A stretch of DNA of 64,000 nucleotides from Herbiconiux ginsengi (GCF_900107435.1 NZ_FNPZ01000004.1:186001-250000); one strand, 5' to 3'; counted from the first letter of the stretch, positions 8,676 to 18,245 are shown. Notes: generated from the sequence alone by a model not told the origin. Translations and numbers: made by a program.

Positions 8676-9566
8676 TCCGTTCGGATGTTCCCGGCCCGGA
8701 TCATCCGCAGCGCGGGATCGCACGAACGCCGACCGCACCGAGAGGCCCGCCGAGAGCACGGTGCGAACGGGCCACAACCACCAGCCGGAGTACTTCTTGC
8801 CGAGGAACCGTCGGGCGCTCCGGTGGTGGGCGTCGAGCATGGCGGCCGACTCGCCGGAGGTCGAGTGGGCGCCGGTGTGCAGCACCACCGCGGCCGGTTC
8901 GTAGACGTTCCGCCAGCCGGCCAGCCCGAGCCGGTAGCCCAGATCGACGTCTTCGAAGTACATGAAGTAGCCGGTGTCGAAGCCGCCCAGCTGCTCGAAC
9001 GCCTCTCTCCGCACCAGCAGGCACGCCCCTGAGAGCCAGCCGGCGTCACGGCGCTCCGGATGCTCGCCGATCTCGTGGCGGTAGGAGCGCGACCACGGGT
9101 TCGACGGCCACACGTTCGCGAACAGGGCGTGACCGATGCCGTTGCGGATCGAGGGCACCGAGCGGGCCGAGGGGTAGGAGCTGCCGTCGAGCTCGAGGAT
9201 GCGGGGGCCGACGGCGCCGATGTCGCGTGCGCTTTCGAGGGTCGCGACCATCGTGGTCAGCGCATCCGGGTGCAGTACGACGTCGGGGTTGCTGATCAGG
9301 AGGTAGCGGATGGGCGCCGGTAGCCCGGCGGCGACCGCGTTCATCGCGTGGCCGTAGCCGAGATTGCCCGCCATCGGCGCGTAGTGGGCACCGGCCTCCG
9401 CCGCGATCGCCTCGATCTCGGGGCGATGCGGCGAATCGGGCTTGTTGTCGGCCACCGAGATCTCGACCGGCTCGCCCGGTAGTGCGGCGGGCACCGAGTC
9501 GAGGAACGACCCGAGCACGCTCGCCGAGTCGTAGCTGACGGTGATGACCGCGATCCGGGCCGTCAT
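8673..9566 (-). CDS. GT2 glycosyltransferase (WbbL/rhamnosyltransferase-like)
   Basis: 297 residues, GT-A fold. RIAVITVSYDSASVLGSFLDS opens the domain, and SVADNKPDS, AGNLGYGHAMNA and LLISNPDVVLHP (the DXD-like region) follow. The later WLSGACLLVRREAFEQLGGFDTGYFMYFEDVDLGYRL is the hallmark of WbbL-type rhamnosyltransferases and their relatives. With rmlA and rmlC nearby, dTDP-rhamnose is a sensible donor, but this is inference. The ATG overlaps the stop of the next-upstream gene as ATGA (9563-9566), so the two are translationally coupled. Confidence 0.9.
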   Translation of the reverse strand: MTARIAVITVSYDSASVLGSFLDSVPAALPGEPVEISVADNKPDSPHRPEIEAIAAEAGAHYAPMAGNLGYGHAMNAVAAGLPAPIRYLLISNPDVVLHPDALTTMVATLESARDIGAVGPRILELDGSSYPSARSVPSIRNGIGHALFANVWPSNPWSRSYRHEIGEHPERRDAGWLSGACLLVRREAFEQLGGFDTGYFMYFEDVDLGYRLGLAGWRNVYEPAAVVLHTGAHSTSGESAAMLDAHHRSARRFLGKKYSGWWLWPVRTVLSAGLSVRSAFVRSRAADDPGREHPNG

Positions 9567-10708
9567 CGTGCCGCCCTCGCGGACTGGTAGGCCTCCAGGT
9601 GCTGTTCCGCGCAGCGGCGCCAGGTGAAGGTCGCGGCTCGCTCGACGGCGGCCGCGGCGAGGCGCTCGCGTTCGGCCGGGTCGTCGAGGAGGGCGTCGAG
9701 GGCGTCGCGGATCGCCGCGGCATCAGGTTCGGCATAGGCGACCGCGTCGCCGCCGACCTCGGGGATCGAGAGGCGGCGGGTGGTGAGCACCGTGCCCCCG
9801 GTGGCCATGGCCTCCAGCACCGGCAGGCCGAAGCCCTCGCCGAGGCTCGGATAGACCACGACGGTCGCGCCGCCGAGCAGTGAGCGCAACTCGTCGACGG
9901 GGAGGTAGCCGAGTTCGGTGACCCCGGCGGCCGGCGTGCTCGCGTCGAGGAGTGCTCCGGCCTCCGAGTCCCAGCCCCGGGAGCCCGATATCGCGAGCTG
10001 CGGGGTCGGCAGGTCGCGGGCGGCGCGGCGGACACGGAGCTCTGCATGGGCGCGCAGCAGATTGGCCACGTTCTTGCGCGGCTCGATCGTGCCCAGGAAG
10101 GCGATCCAGCCCTGCCCGAAACCGTGCTCCCGGGCGAAGCCCGTGATCTCCTCGCGGGTCGGCCGATGGAAGCGGGCGGCGTCGACGCCGAGGTAGGCCA
10201 CCGTGATCCCCGCGTGGGCGACCTGCACGCGGGAGCGCACGGCGTCGGCGGTGGCCTGGCTGGGAGCGACAAGGGCGCCGGCGGACCGCCCGGCGCGCCT
10301 GGTCCACCAGGTGAAGAACGTTCGCTTCAGCCGGGAGTGCGCGCCGGGGTCGGTGAAGAAGGTGGCATCGTGCACGGTGACGACCGAGGGCATCCGCGTC
10401 GAGAGCGGGAAGGTGTAGTGCGGCGAGTGGATGAGGTCGACGCCGAGCCGTCGGGCCAGGCGGGGGAGCCCGAGCTGCTCCCAGGCGAAGCGGATCGGTC
10501 GCTTCGCGACCCCCCCCGGCGACGCGTGATAGCGGTGGCCGGGTGCGTTCTCCCGCAGTCGCGCGACGTCGGCGGGCTTCGCCACGACGTCGATCGCCAC
10601 TCCGAGCTCGTCGAGTCCGCCGAGCAGTCCCTCGATGTAGCGAGCCACGCCGCCCCAGCTCGGCGGAAGCGATGTCGCATCGAGGAGTACAGCGGGGGGA
10701 TTGCCCAC
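9563..10708 (-). CDS. GT4 glycosyltransferase (group 1)
   Basis: 381 residues from GTG 10708, a GT-B enzyme. VLLDATSLPPSWGGVARYIEGLL at the N-terminus, IHSPHYTFPL, VVTVHDATFFTDP, then FLGTIEPRKNVANLLRAH and the nucleotide-sugar-binding YPSLGEGFGLPVLEAMATGG mark it as a mannosyl/rhamnosyl-type group 1 transferase. GTG 10708 has an AGAAAGAAG Shine-Dalgarno and a TATGCT box about 36 bases up. The alternative ATG 10747 falls inside that box. First gene of a minus-strand operon with 8673-9566. Confidence 0.9.
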   Translation of the reverse strand: MGNPPAVLLDATSLPPSWGGVARYIEGLLGGLDELGVAIDVVAKPADVARLRENAPGHRYHASPGGVAKRPIRFAWEQLGLPRLARRLGVDLIHSPHYTFPLSTRMPSVVTVHDATFFTDPGAHSRLKRTFFTWWTRRAGRSAGALVAPSQATADAVRSRVQVAHAGITVAYLGVDAARFHRPTREEITGFAREHGFGQGWIAFLGTIEPRKNVANLLRAHAELRVRRAARDLPTPQLAISGSRGWDSEAGALLDASTPAAGVTELGYLPVDELRSLLGGATVVVYPSLGEGFGLPVLEAMATGGTVLTTRRLSIPEVGGDAVAYAEPDAAAIRDALDALLDDPAERERLAAAAVERAATFTWRRCAEQHLEAYQSARAAR

Positions 10709-10742
10709 GGAGCTTCTTTCTGACGCCGAAAAGGACCACTCA

Positions 10743-10748
10743 AGCATA
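10743..10748 (-). promoter_or_regulatory. candidate -10 box for the 9563-10708 operon
   Basis: TATGCT on the minus strand would place the transcript start some 28 bases before GTG 10708, leaving room for the AGAAAGAAG ribosome site. Confidence 0.35.
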
Positions 10749-10789
10749 ACGGCGCGTTCCGTGAGCCCGGCACAGGGGCCGCGCACCGC

Positions 10790-10795
10790 TAGGGT
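10790..10795 (+). promoter_or_regulatory. leaderless -10 box for 10804 glycosyltransferase
   Basis: TAGGGT is followed by eight bases and then ATG 10804. A GGAGG lies within those eight bases and could also serve a slightly longer leader. Confidence 0.4.
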
Positions 10796-10803
10796 CGGAG
10801 GCG

Positions 10804-11928
10804 ATGTCTCCCAATCGTTTCGTGTCACGGCTGCTGGGCGGCCGCAGGGCCGGCCCGCCCCGGGTCGGCTACCTGGTCTACGGCGGTGGCGGCAGGCACC
10901 CGGCCACCGCGCACATCCGCGTCGTCGGACCGCTGACGCGGGCGGCCGCGGCCGGCCGCATCTCGGCAACGCAGATCGATCAGGTGCGTTTCGCCCACGG
11001 TGGCGACCCCGCGGAGTACGACGTCGTGCTGGTGCAGCGCGACGTGGTCGAGCCCGACCACGTCGATGCCTTTCTCGCCGAGTGCGCCCGTCGCCGCGTG
11101 CGGCTGGTCTTCGAGGCCGACGACGACTTCGTGACCGGACCGGCCCGCGAGCGGCTGCTGCAGCACGGCTACTTCAGCACGAAGCTCGACGCGTTGCGGC
11201 AGGTCGTCGGCGCCGCCGACGCGGTGATCGTCAGCACCGACGAGCTGGCGGCCACCATGGCGCCGTTCGGGGCTCCGGTGACGGTGGCGCCCAACGCGCT
11301 CGACCCGGCCCTCTGGGGCGCCGACGCCGACGGCGGCTCCGTCGGCTCCGCGATCGACTCGGCACGGGAGTTCGTGTCCGACGACGGCGAGTTCCGGATG
11401 CTCTACGCCGGCACCGCGACGCACGCCGGCGACCTCGCCCTGCTCCGGGAGACGGTGCAGACGCTCCGCGACGAGACCGGCGGCCGGGTGGTGCTGGAGA
11501 CCATCGGCGTGACCGGCGAGGACGGGGACTGGTACCGCCGGCTGCCCGTCCCCGACCACGCGGTGAACCTCCCCGACTTCGTGCGTTGGCTGCGCTCGAT
11601 GTCGGGCCGCTGGTCGCTCGGCCTGGCGCCGTTGGCCGACGAGGACTTCAACCGCAGCAAGAGCGACCTCAAGTTCCTCGAGTACTCGATGCTCGGCCTG
11701 CCGGTGGTCGCTTCCGCGGTCGAACCGTATCGCGGCATCCCGGCGCACGGCGGTATCGGCGTGGCGAACACGGCCGAGGCGTGGGGTGACGCCATCCGCT
11801 CCGTTCTCGCCGAGTCGTCCGCGAACGCGGAACGCGCGGCGACGGCGCGGCGCTACGTCGAGAGCGAGCGGTTCGAACCGGTGGGCGAGAGATGGCTCAA
11901 GGCGGTCACCGCGCGGCGGGGTCGCTAG
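10804..11928 (+). CDS. glycosyltransferase (GT4-like)
   Basis: 374 residues, GT-B type. VGYLVYGGGGRHPATAHIRV at the N-terminus, LVQRDVVEPDHVD and LVFEADDDFV in the first domain, VTVAPNALDPALW at the hinge, and FRMLYAGTATHAGDL plus LKFLEYSMLGLPVVASAVEPYRG in the second domain, which corresponds to the donor-binding E-X7-E region. It stands alone on the plus strand between two minus-strand blocks and is divergent from 9563-10708. Donor and acceptor are unknown. Confidence 0.82.
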   Translation: MSPNRFVSRLLGGRRAGPPRVGYLVYGGGGRHPATAHIRVVGPLTRAAAAGRISATQIDQVRFAHGGDPAEYDVVLVQRDVVEPDHVDAFLAECARRRVRLVFEADDDFVTGPARERLLQHGYFSTKLDALRQVVGAADAVIVSTDELAATMAPFGAPVTVAPNALDPALWGADADGGSVGSAIDSAREFVSDDGEFRMLYAGTATHAGDLALLRETVQTLRDETGGRVVLETIGVTGEDGDWYRRLPVPDHAVNLPDFVRWLRSMSGRWSLGLAPLADEDFNRSKSDLKFLEYSMLGLPVVASAVEPYRGIPAHGGIGVANTAEAWGDAIRSVLAESSANAERAATARRYVESERFEPVGERWLKAVTARRGR

Positions 11929-11985
11929 CGACCGCAGGCACGCCTGTCGCCGGGCCGACTGGCGCAGACCGGCCCGACGCGGGGG

Positions 11986-12981
11986 TCAGTCGGCGACGAT
12001 GAACGCCGCCACGGAGCGGCGAGGGACGGTGGCGCTGCGATCGATGCGCCGGCGCTCCGCCCAGGCCGAGGGCAACGCGCCGAGGGCCGCCGCCAACGCG
12101 CGAACGGTTCGCCGTGCATCGTGCCGTGCGTCATCTCCACGCCCGGCGGCCGCCACGACTGAACGCGCGGCGCGGAAGCTCGTGCGGGCGAGTGCGCGCA
12201 CGAGCACGGGCAACGGAGCGTGCTGAGCGGAGATCACGATGCGGTTGCGGTCGTTCCAGAACCGGAAGAGGTCCGAGCCGGTGCCGCTCGACGACGCGTG
12301 GGCGTGGGTCACCACCGCGCCGGGTTCGTAGCGGATCAGCCAGCCGCGGCGCCGCAGCCGCCACGAGAGATCCGTGTCTTCGTAGTACATGAACAGCGAT
12401 TCGTCGAACAAGCCGACCTCGGTGAGGGCCGACATCCGCAGTGCGCAGGCGCCGCCGGAGAATCCGGCCACCTCTCCGGCCGACCGGTGGTCGTCCGCGA
12501 CCGGCACCAGCCAGTCGCGGTCACGGCCGTTGCCCGAGCGGGTGAGTTCGTTGCCGGTGCTGTTCACCCGTCGCACACCGTCGACGGGATCGCGCAGCAG
12601 GATGCGTGCGGTCACCGCCGCGGCCCGCGGATGGGCGGCGAGCGGGGCGACGATCGACGCGATGAAGCGCTCGTCGGCCACGGCGTCGTTGTTGAGAAGC
12701 ACCACCAGGTCGGCGTGAATGCCGCGGATCGCCGCATTCACCCCGCCGCCGAATCCGCGGTTGTCGGGTAGCTCGATGACGGTGTGCTCCGGATGGCGGG
12801 ATCGGAGGAGCTCCGGCGATCCATCGCCTGACCCGTTGTCGACGATGACGACCGACAAGGCGATGCCGGCTTCGGCGAGCCCGGTCTGCGCGTCGAGCGA
12901 CGCCACTGCGGCCGAGGTGAGTTTCGGCTGCCGCCAGTTGACGACGACGGCCGAGACCCGGGTGGAGCCTGGCTCAGCCAA
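11986..12981 (-). CDS. GT2 glycosyltransferase (rhamnosyltransferase-like)
   Basis: 331 residues. The domain begins SAVVVNWRQPKLTSAAVASLDAQ and shows VVIVDNGSGDGSPELL, LPDNRGFGGGVNAAIRG, VLLNNDAVADERFIA and the GGACALRMSALTEVGLFDESLFMYYEDTDLSWRLRR block of WbbL-like enzymes. The tail is basic. It is the last gene of a minus-strand operon with the ABC exporter: its start overlaps the end of the ATPase gene by eight bases (12974-12981). This suggests it works on the exported glycan. Confidence 0.9.
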   Translation of the reverse strand: MAEPGSTRVSAVVVNWRQPKLTSAAVASLDAQTGLAEAGIALSVVIVDNGSGDGSPELLRSRHPEHTVIELPDNRGFGGGVNAAIRGIHADLVVLLNNDAVADERFIASIVAPLAAHPRAAAVTARILLRDPVDGVRRVNSTGNELTRSGNGRDRDWLVPVADDHRSAGEVAGFSGGACALRMSALTEVGLFDESLFMYYEDTDLSWRLRRRGWLIRYEPGAVVTHAHASSSGTGSDLFRFWNDRNRIVISAQHAPLPVLVRALARTSFRAARSVVAAAGRGDDARHDARRTVRALAAALGALPSAWAERRRIDRSATVPRRSVAAFIVAD

Positions 12982-14164
12982 GGTCCGAGATCGTCGGCGT
13001 CAAGCGCACCACTCCGTCAGCGAGCTGGAAGTAGGGCACGTCGAACGACGCGGCCTGCGGCGCATCGGCGAGGTGGCGCTTCTCGGAGTCGAGCAGGCTC
13101 GAGTTGATGAAGTACTTCCCTGCGCCGAATTGCACGTCGCTCAGCACGAACTCGATCGTGCGCGGCTCCTTGAGCCGGGCGAGGTGCGTGTCGGTGCGGC
13201 TGGTCGCGGTTCCATAGACCGGCATCCCGCGGAAGTTGTCGATCTGGATGGTGGCGATCCAGTCGTCGATCCCGGTCGGGTGCTCGTAGGTGACCCGCAC
13301 GACGAGGTCGTCGCCCGCCTCGATCTGCTGGCCCTCGGCCCGGCCGCGGGCGTGCACCGTCGTGGAGAGGATGCTGCCGTTCGCGCCCGGGTCCTCCCCG
13401 TGCGCGACGACCTCTTCGACCCGGCGCTCCTCGAGCACGTCGCGGAAGTCCTTCACCGCGATGTGAGGGAGGCCGTCGAAGAGGATCTGCCCCTGGTTCA
13501 GGAGCACGGCGCGCGAACAGATGTCGGTGACCTGGTTCAGGGAGTGGGTCACGAGCACGATCGTGCGGCCCTCGGCCTGGAACTCGCGGATCTTGTCGAG
13601 GCACTTGCGCTGGAACGCCTCGTCACCCACGGCGAGCACCTCGTCGACCAGCAGCAGGTCGGGGTCGACGTGGATGGCGACCGCGAAGGCGAGCCGCACG
13701 TACATGCCGCTGGAGTAGAACTTCACCTGCGTGTCGATGAACTGCTCGATGCCCGAGAAGTCGACGATCGCGTCGAAGAACCTGTCGGTCTGCTTCTGGG
13801 TGAGCCCCAGGATCGACGCGTTGAGGTAGACGTTGTCGCGGCCGGTGAGGTCGGGGTGGAACCCGGCGCCGAGTTCGAGCAGGGCCGCCATCCGCCCGCG
13901 GCGCGTGATCGAGCCGGTGGTGGGCTGGATGATGCCGCCGATGGTCTTCAGCATCGTCGACTTGCCGGAGCCGTTCGGCCCGATCAGACCGATCGAGGTG
14001 CCGGCGTCGATCTCGAGGTTGATGTCGCGGAGCGCCCAGAAGTCCTCCTTGAACTTCGCCGAGCGGCCGGCGTTGACGACGCGTTCCTTGAGGCTCTTGC
14101 TCTTCTGGATGATGAAGCGCTTGGAGACGTTGTCGATCCGAACGATGGGGACGGCTGCAGTCAT
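12974..14164 (-). CDS. ABC transporter ATP-binding protein, polysaccharide export (Wzt-like)
   Basis: 396 residues from ATG 14164, which has a strong AGGAGGAG ribosome site; the open frame runs further up but into the upstream gene. Walker A is GPNGSGKST at residues 62-70, the signature SSGMYVR near 151, and Walker B LLLVDE near 170-175. Residues from about 265 form an extra C-terminal domain like the glycan-recognising Wzt_C/Tag-H type domain (ANGSILSTTV, EPRTIEFVLSDVQFGAGKYFI). Such proteins energise export of lipid-linked O-antigens or teichoic-type polymers and may check the chain end. Confidence 0.93.
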   Translation of the reverse strand: MTAAVPIVRIDNVSKRFIIQKSKSLKERVVNAGRSAKFKEDFWALRDINLEIDAGTSIGLIGPNGSGKSTMLKTIGGIIQPTTGSITRRGRMAALLELGAGFHPDLTGRDNVYLNASILGLTQKQTDRFFDAIVDFSGIEQFIDTQVKFYSSGMYVRLAFAVAIHVDPDLLLVDEVLAVGDEAFQRKCLDKIREFQAEGRTIVLVTHSLNQVTDICSRAVLLNQGQILFDGLPHIAVKDFRDVLEERRVEEVVAHGEDPGANGSILSTTVHARGRAEGQQIEAGDDLVVRVTYEHPTGIDDWIATIQIDNFRGMPVYGTATSRTDTHLARLKEPRTIEFVLSDVQFGAGKYFINSSLLDSEKRHLADAPQAASFDVPYFQLADGVVRLTPTISDLG

Positions 14165-14172
14165 CGCTCCTC

Positions 14173-15084
14173 CTACAGTTCCTGGGCGAAATCGCCCTGA
14201 AGTCGGGTGAACCAGCGCTGTGCGAAGAAGAGCAGCACGATTCCGATGAGACCGGCGATGCCCATCCGGGTCCAGAGATGGTCGAGTACGGGCCCGTCGC
14301 TGCCGGGCGACCAGAAGGCCTCCTGGAAGGAGATGACGGCGAGGGTGATCGGGTTGTTCAGGTAGATCTGGCCGAGCCATGCGGGCAGGTGCTGGAGCGC
14401 CTGCGGCCAGGAGTAGAGGATCGGCGACGCCCAGAGCAGCAGCAGCAGCACTACCTCCACGAGGTATTGCACGTCGCGGAGGTACACGTTCAGCGCGCCG
14501 AGGATCAGGCCGATCGCGGTCGCGTAGATGAGGATGAGCACGAGCGAGCCGACCCCGTAGAGGAGGTTGGGCCCGAACGCGAGGGTGCCGACGAAGGCGG
14601 CGGCGACGATGAGGATGACGAACTGGATGAGGAAGTTGAACAGCGCCGAGCCGATCGTCGCCAACGGCAGGATCTCCCGGGGGAAGTAGACCTTCTTCAC
14701 CAGCCCCGAGTTCACCACGATCGACGAGGTCGACCCGGCCACGATCTCCTGGAACAGCGTGTAGATCGCCAGGCCCGCGAAGATGTAGATGGCGAAGTTG
14801 TCAATCGAACGGGCGGCGCCGAGGAACTGGCCCACCACGAGGTAGTAGATGAACAGCTGGGTCAGCGGGCGGGCGAGACTCCAGAGGAACCCGAGCGCGC
14901 TGTCTTTGTAGCGCGACTTCAGTTCGCGTCGCGTGAGCAGGCCGAGCAGCTCGCGCCGGCCCCAGATGTCGGAGATCGACGAGAAGATGCCGCTCCAGAA
15001 GCCTCCTCGGGCCCCGGCGTCCTGCCATGGGGTGGCGTCGAGTCGGGCGATTCGATCGACTTTGGACTGTGCTAAGTCAGCCAT
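14173..15084 (-). CDS. ABC-2 type permease, polysaccharide export (Wzm-like)
   Basis: 303 residues from ATG 15084 with six predicted membrane segments, typical of Wzm/TagG. ELKSRYKDSALGFLWSLARPLTQLFIYY near the N-terminus is the ABC2_membrane signature, and the C-terminus has YLNNPITLAVISFQEAFW. It forms the membrane channel for the adjacent ATPase, whose ATG begins nine bases after this stop. An in-frame extension to 15768 exists but overlaps the divergent glycosyltransferase. A GGAGG lies about 12 bases before the ATG. Confidence 0.93.
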   Translation of the reverse strand: MADLAQSKVDRIARLDATPWQDAGARGGFWSGIFSSISDIWGRRELLGLLTRRELKSRYKDSALGFLWSLARPLTQLFIYYLVVGQFLGAARSIDNFAIYIFAGLAIYTLFQEIVAGSTSSIVVNSGLVKKVYFPREILPLATIGSALFNFLIQFVILIVAAAFVGTLAFGPNLLYGVGSLVLILIYATAIGLILGALNVYLRDVQYLVEVVLLLLLWASPILYSWPQALQHLPAWLGQIYLNNPITLAVISFQEAFWSPGSDGPVLDHLWTRMGIAGLIGIVLLFFAQRWFTRLQGDFAQEL

Positions 15085-15230
15085 ACGGTGAAACGGCCTC
15101 CAAGCCAACTGGCGAATGGGCGGGGCATCGCTCCGCCGCGTACGAGGATACATCAGAGATCCTGAGCGACGTCCCGGGGCCCGCACGGCCGCGACAGGCG
15201 GGTTCTCGGCTCCTCGTCGGAATGACGGGT

Positions 15231-15236
15231 TAGTGT
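15231..15236 (+). promoter_or_regulatory. candidate -10 box for the 15274 glycosyltransferase
   Basis: TAGTGT would give a leader of about 30 bases to ATG 15274. No convincing -35 box was seen. Confidence 0.25.
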
Positions 15237-15273
15237 TGTCTGTTGTTCCGCGGGCAGGTGCGCCCCAGAGATC

Positions 15274-18216
15274 ATGGAAAAGGATCACGTAGAGAATATG
15301 GTGTCGATCAAAAGAGCTGTCGTCGATGGGCTCCGCAAGACCCTCCCTCCGGGCTCCCGGTCTCGCAGCTTCGCGGCGGCGGGCTTCCACTCGATGCGCG
15401 GCGCCATCGATCTCGTGCGCACCACCCGCCACAACTTCGCCCAGGTGCAGTCCAGCGAACCCGGCCTCGAGAGCTACTCGGCCTGGCGTCGCCAGCAGCC
15501 CGCGCCCTCCGACCAGATCCCGCTGGGCGCGAGCCTGGTCTCGTTCACCGTGATCATCGAGGTCGCCCCAGGCACCTCTCTGGCGCAGGTGCAGAAGACC
15601 CGCGCGAGCGTCGGCAGCCAGGCCGGCCTGCGGGTGGAGATCATGGAGAAGGAGTCGGGCAGCGACATCGGGTCGTTGGTGTCGGGCGTCAAGGAGGACT
15701 TCGTGCTCTTCTTGCGCGCCGGCTCCACGTTGGAGGCCCACGCACTCGCCGACCTCGCCAAGAAGCACCGCGTCGACCCGGGCCTCGCCTTGGTCGCCTT
15801 CGACTCAGACCTCCGCTCGGCGACAGGCTCGCTCAGCCGCCCGCAGTTCCGCCCCACCTGGTCGCCCGAGATGCTGCTCGGCGCCAACTACCTCGACCGC
15901 GCCTTCGCCGTCTCGAGCAAAGCCCTGCGCGAGACCCCGCACCTCAGCCTGAACGACCTGGGCGTCTGGCGCCTGCTGCTCGATCTCGACCTGATCGCCA
16001 CCCAGGCCGGCAACGTCAACCGCGTGCTGCTGCACGAGCCCGCCGACTGGCGCACCCCGGCCACCGCCGAGGAGGCCGAGATGGTGCGCGAGGCGCTCGA
16101 GCGGCGCGGCGAGAACGCCGAGACCAGTGTGAAGGACGGCGTGGTGCGGGTGCTCTTCCAGCCCGCCGAATGGCCCTCGGTCTCCATCGTCATCCCCACC
16201 CGGCATTCCCGCGCCAACCTCGGTGTGGTGCTGCCGAGCCTGGCTCGCACCGACTACCCCTCCTTCGACGTCACCGTGATCGACAACGGCGGCGAATCGG
16301 ATGCGAACAACGAGTGGTACTCCGCCAACGAGAACGGGCTCGACCTCTCGGTCATCTGGTGGACCGAACAGCCCTTCAACTACTCCCGGGTGAACAACTA
16401 CGCCGTGCGCTCCACCTCGGGCGAGGTCGTGCTGATGCTGAACGACGACACTGAGATCGTCGACCCGCTGTGGCTCCAGGAGATGGTGGGCCAGCTGATG
16501 CGGCCGAATATCGGCACCGTGGGCGTGCAGCACCGCCGTGGCGACGGCCGCATCCAGCACGGCGGCGTCACCGTCGGCCCGGGCGGCTCGGCCGACAACC
16601 TGTTCGCGGGCATGGAGCCGGGTTCCGACTCCCTGCTCGGCCCGACCTCCTGGTATCGCGACAGCCTCGCCGTGACCGGCGCCTGCGTGGCGATCCGGCG
16701 CACCGACTTCGAGGCGTCGGGCGGGCTGGCCGAGAACTTCATCCTCTGCGGCAGCGACGTCGTGCTGGGTCTCGATCAGATCATCGCGGGCCGCCGCAAC
16801 GTGGTCGTGCCCTTCGACACTGTTCGGCACCTCGAATCCGTCACCCGCGGCTCGAACAACCCCGTCGAGGACTACTATGCCAGCTACTGGCGCTACTCGC
16901 CGTGGCTCTCCGGCGGCGACCCCTACTCCTCGCCGAACGTCTCGCGGCTCACGGCCGTCCCCCGCTTCTCGAACCGTCGCGATCCCTCCCCGGTGAAGAT
17001 CGCGCTCACCGGCATGGGCCGGGCCTACACGAAGGTGGCTCAGAACTCGAACATCTCGGCCGAGGCCGTGGCCCTGCTGGCGGCGGCCACCGTGTCCAGC
17101 GCGCAGGTGCGGGCCGTGAAGGAGCAGCACGCCTCGATCGAGGGCCGACGCGAGGTGAAGACCATCAACTGGTTCATCCCCGACATCGACATGCCCTTCT
17201 TTGGCGGCCTCAACACCGCGTTCCGCCTGGCCGACAAGCTGCGGCGCGACCACGGGGTGCACAACCGCTTCATCGTGCTCGGCGAGGTGCACGAGCTCTT
17301 CATCCACACGGCGCTCACCGCCGCGTTCCCCGGCCTCGCCGAAGCCGACATCCACTTCTACGACGGCTCCGACGCCTCGCTGGCCGAGTTGCCCGCCGCC
17401 GACGCCGCCGTGGCGACCCTCTGGCTCACCGCGTCGCACGTCGCGAAGGTGCAGGGAACGCCGCGCAAGTTCTACCTGATGCAGGACTACGAGCCGGCCT
17501 TCTACCCGGCCAGCACGATGTTCGCGATGGCGGAGGAGTCGTACCGCCTCGGTCTCTACGGCATCTGCAACACCGACAGCATGCACCGCATCTACACCGA
17601 GGAATACAAGGGCAAGGCCACGTACTTCACGCCGGCGGTGGACCAGGGCATCTACAACGCCGTGGACCGCCGCACCAAGGGCGACGACGAGCCGGTGACG
17701 ATCTTCGCCTACGCTCGCGACCACTTCCGCAACTGCTGGGAGATGGTGTACGCGGCGCTCAGCGAGATCAAGCGCATCCACGGCGACGGCGTGCGGATCG
17801 TCGCGGCCGGCGCGCGCTACCTGCCCGAGAGCGCCGACTTCATCGACATGGGGCTGCTCGACTACCGGGCGACGGGCGCCGTGTACCGGGAGACCGACAT
17901 CGGTCTCACGATGCAGATCTCGCGGCATCCGTCGTACCTGCCGCTCGAACTGATGTCGAGCGGCGTGCCGATGGTGGCGCCCGACAGCGAGTGGTTCCAG
18001 TGGATCTTCGACGACGGCGAGAACTCGCTGACGGTGATGCGCACCCTCGACGACGTGGTGGAGAAGCTCGACACCCTGGTTCGCGACGCCCAGCTGCGCT
18101 CGCGGTTGCGGGCCAACGCGCTCGACACGATCGCGCGGAACCACAGCAGCTGGGACGAGGCGTTCGAGGGCATCTACGACTACTTCTGCGATCCGGAGGC
18201 CGCTACACCCCGGTGA
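15274..18216 (+). CDS. large multidomain glycosyltransferase (GT2 plus WsaF-like GT-B)
   Basis: 980 residues. After an N-terminal region of ~290 residues (it contains a degenerate GT2-like part, SFTVIIEVAPGTS) a full GT2 domain runs from about 298 to 530 (SVSIVIPTRHSRANL, VTVIDNGGESD, VVLMLNDDTEIVDP, VTGACVAIRRTDFEASGG). From about 630 to 976 lies a second transferase domain with FIPDIDMPFFGGLNTAF, YLMQDYEPAFYPASTMFAMAEE and LPLELMSSGVPMVAPDSEW, which resembles rhamnosyltransferase WsaF. It may add two sugars in turn to the exported glycan. ATG 15298 is an alternative start. It is divergent from the ABC exporter. Confidence 0.87.
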   Translation: MEKDHVENMVSIKRAVVDGLRKTLPPGSRSRSFAAAGFHSMRGAIDLVRTTRHNFAQVQSSEPGLESYSAWRRQQPAPSDQIPLGASLVSFTVIIEVAPGTSLAQVQKTRASVGSQAGLRVEIMEKESGSDIGSLVSGVKEDFVLFLRAGSTLEAHALADLAKKHRVDPGLALVAFDSDLRSATGSLSRPQFRPTWSPEMLLGANYLDRAFAVSSKALRETPHLSLNDLGVWRLLLDLDLIATQAGNVNRVLLHEPADWRTPATAEEAEMVREALERRGENAETSVKDGVVRVLFQPAEWPSVSIVIPTRHSRANLGVVLPSLARTDYPSFDVTVIDNGGESDANNEWYSANENGLDLSVIWWTEQPFNYSRVNNYAVRSTSGEVVLMLNDDTEIVDPLWLQEMVGQLMRPNIGTVGVQHRRGDGRIQHGGVTVGPGGSADNLFAGMEPGSDSLLGPTSWYRDSLAVTGACVAIRRTDFEASGGLAENFILCGSDVVLGLDQIIAGRRNVVVPFDTVRHLESVTRGSNNPVEDYYASYWRYSPWLSGGDPYSSPNVSRLTAVPRFSNRRDPSPVKIALTGMGRAYTKVAQNSNISAEAVALLAAATVSSAQVRAVKEQHASIEGRREVKTINWFIPDIDMPFFGGLNTAFRLADKLRRDHGVHNRFIVLGEVHELFIHTALTAAFPGLAEADIHFYDGSDASLAELPAADAAVATLWLTASHVAKVQGTPRKFYLMQDYEPAFYPASTMFAMAEESYRLGLYGICNTDSMHRIYTEEYKGKATYFTPAVDQGIYNAVDRRTKGDDEPVTIFAYARDHFRNCWEMVYAALSEIKRIHGDGVRIVAAGARYLPESADFIDMGLLDYRATGAVYRETDIGLTMQISRHPSYLPLELMSSGVPMVAPDSEWFQWIFDDGENSLTVMRTLDDVVEKLDTLVRDAQLRSRLRANALDTIARNHSSWDEAFEGIYDYFCDPEAATPR

Positions 18217-18245
18217 GTCTGCGGGCGCGAGGTGCCTGCTCGGGC

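Noticed and set aside
14165-14380. N-terminal extension of the ABC ATPase frame
   Set aside because: It overlaps the permease gene; ATG 14164 has a full AGGAGGAG ribosome site and the correct family N-terminus.
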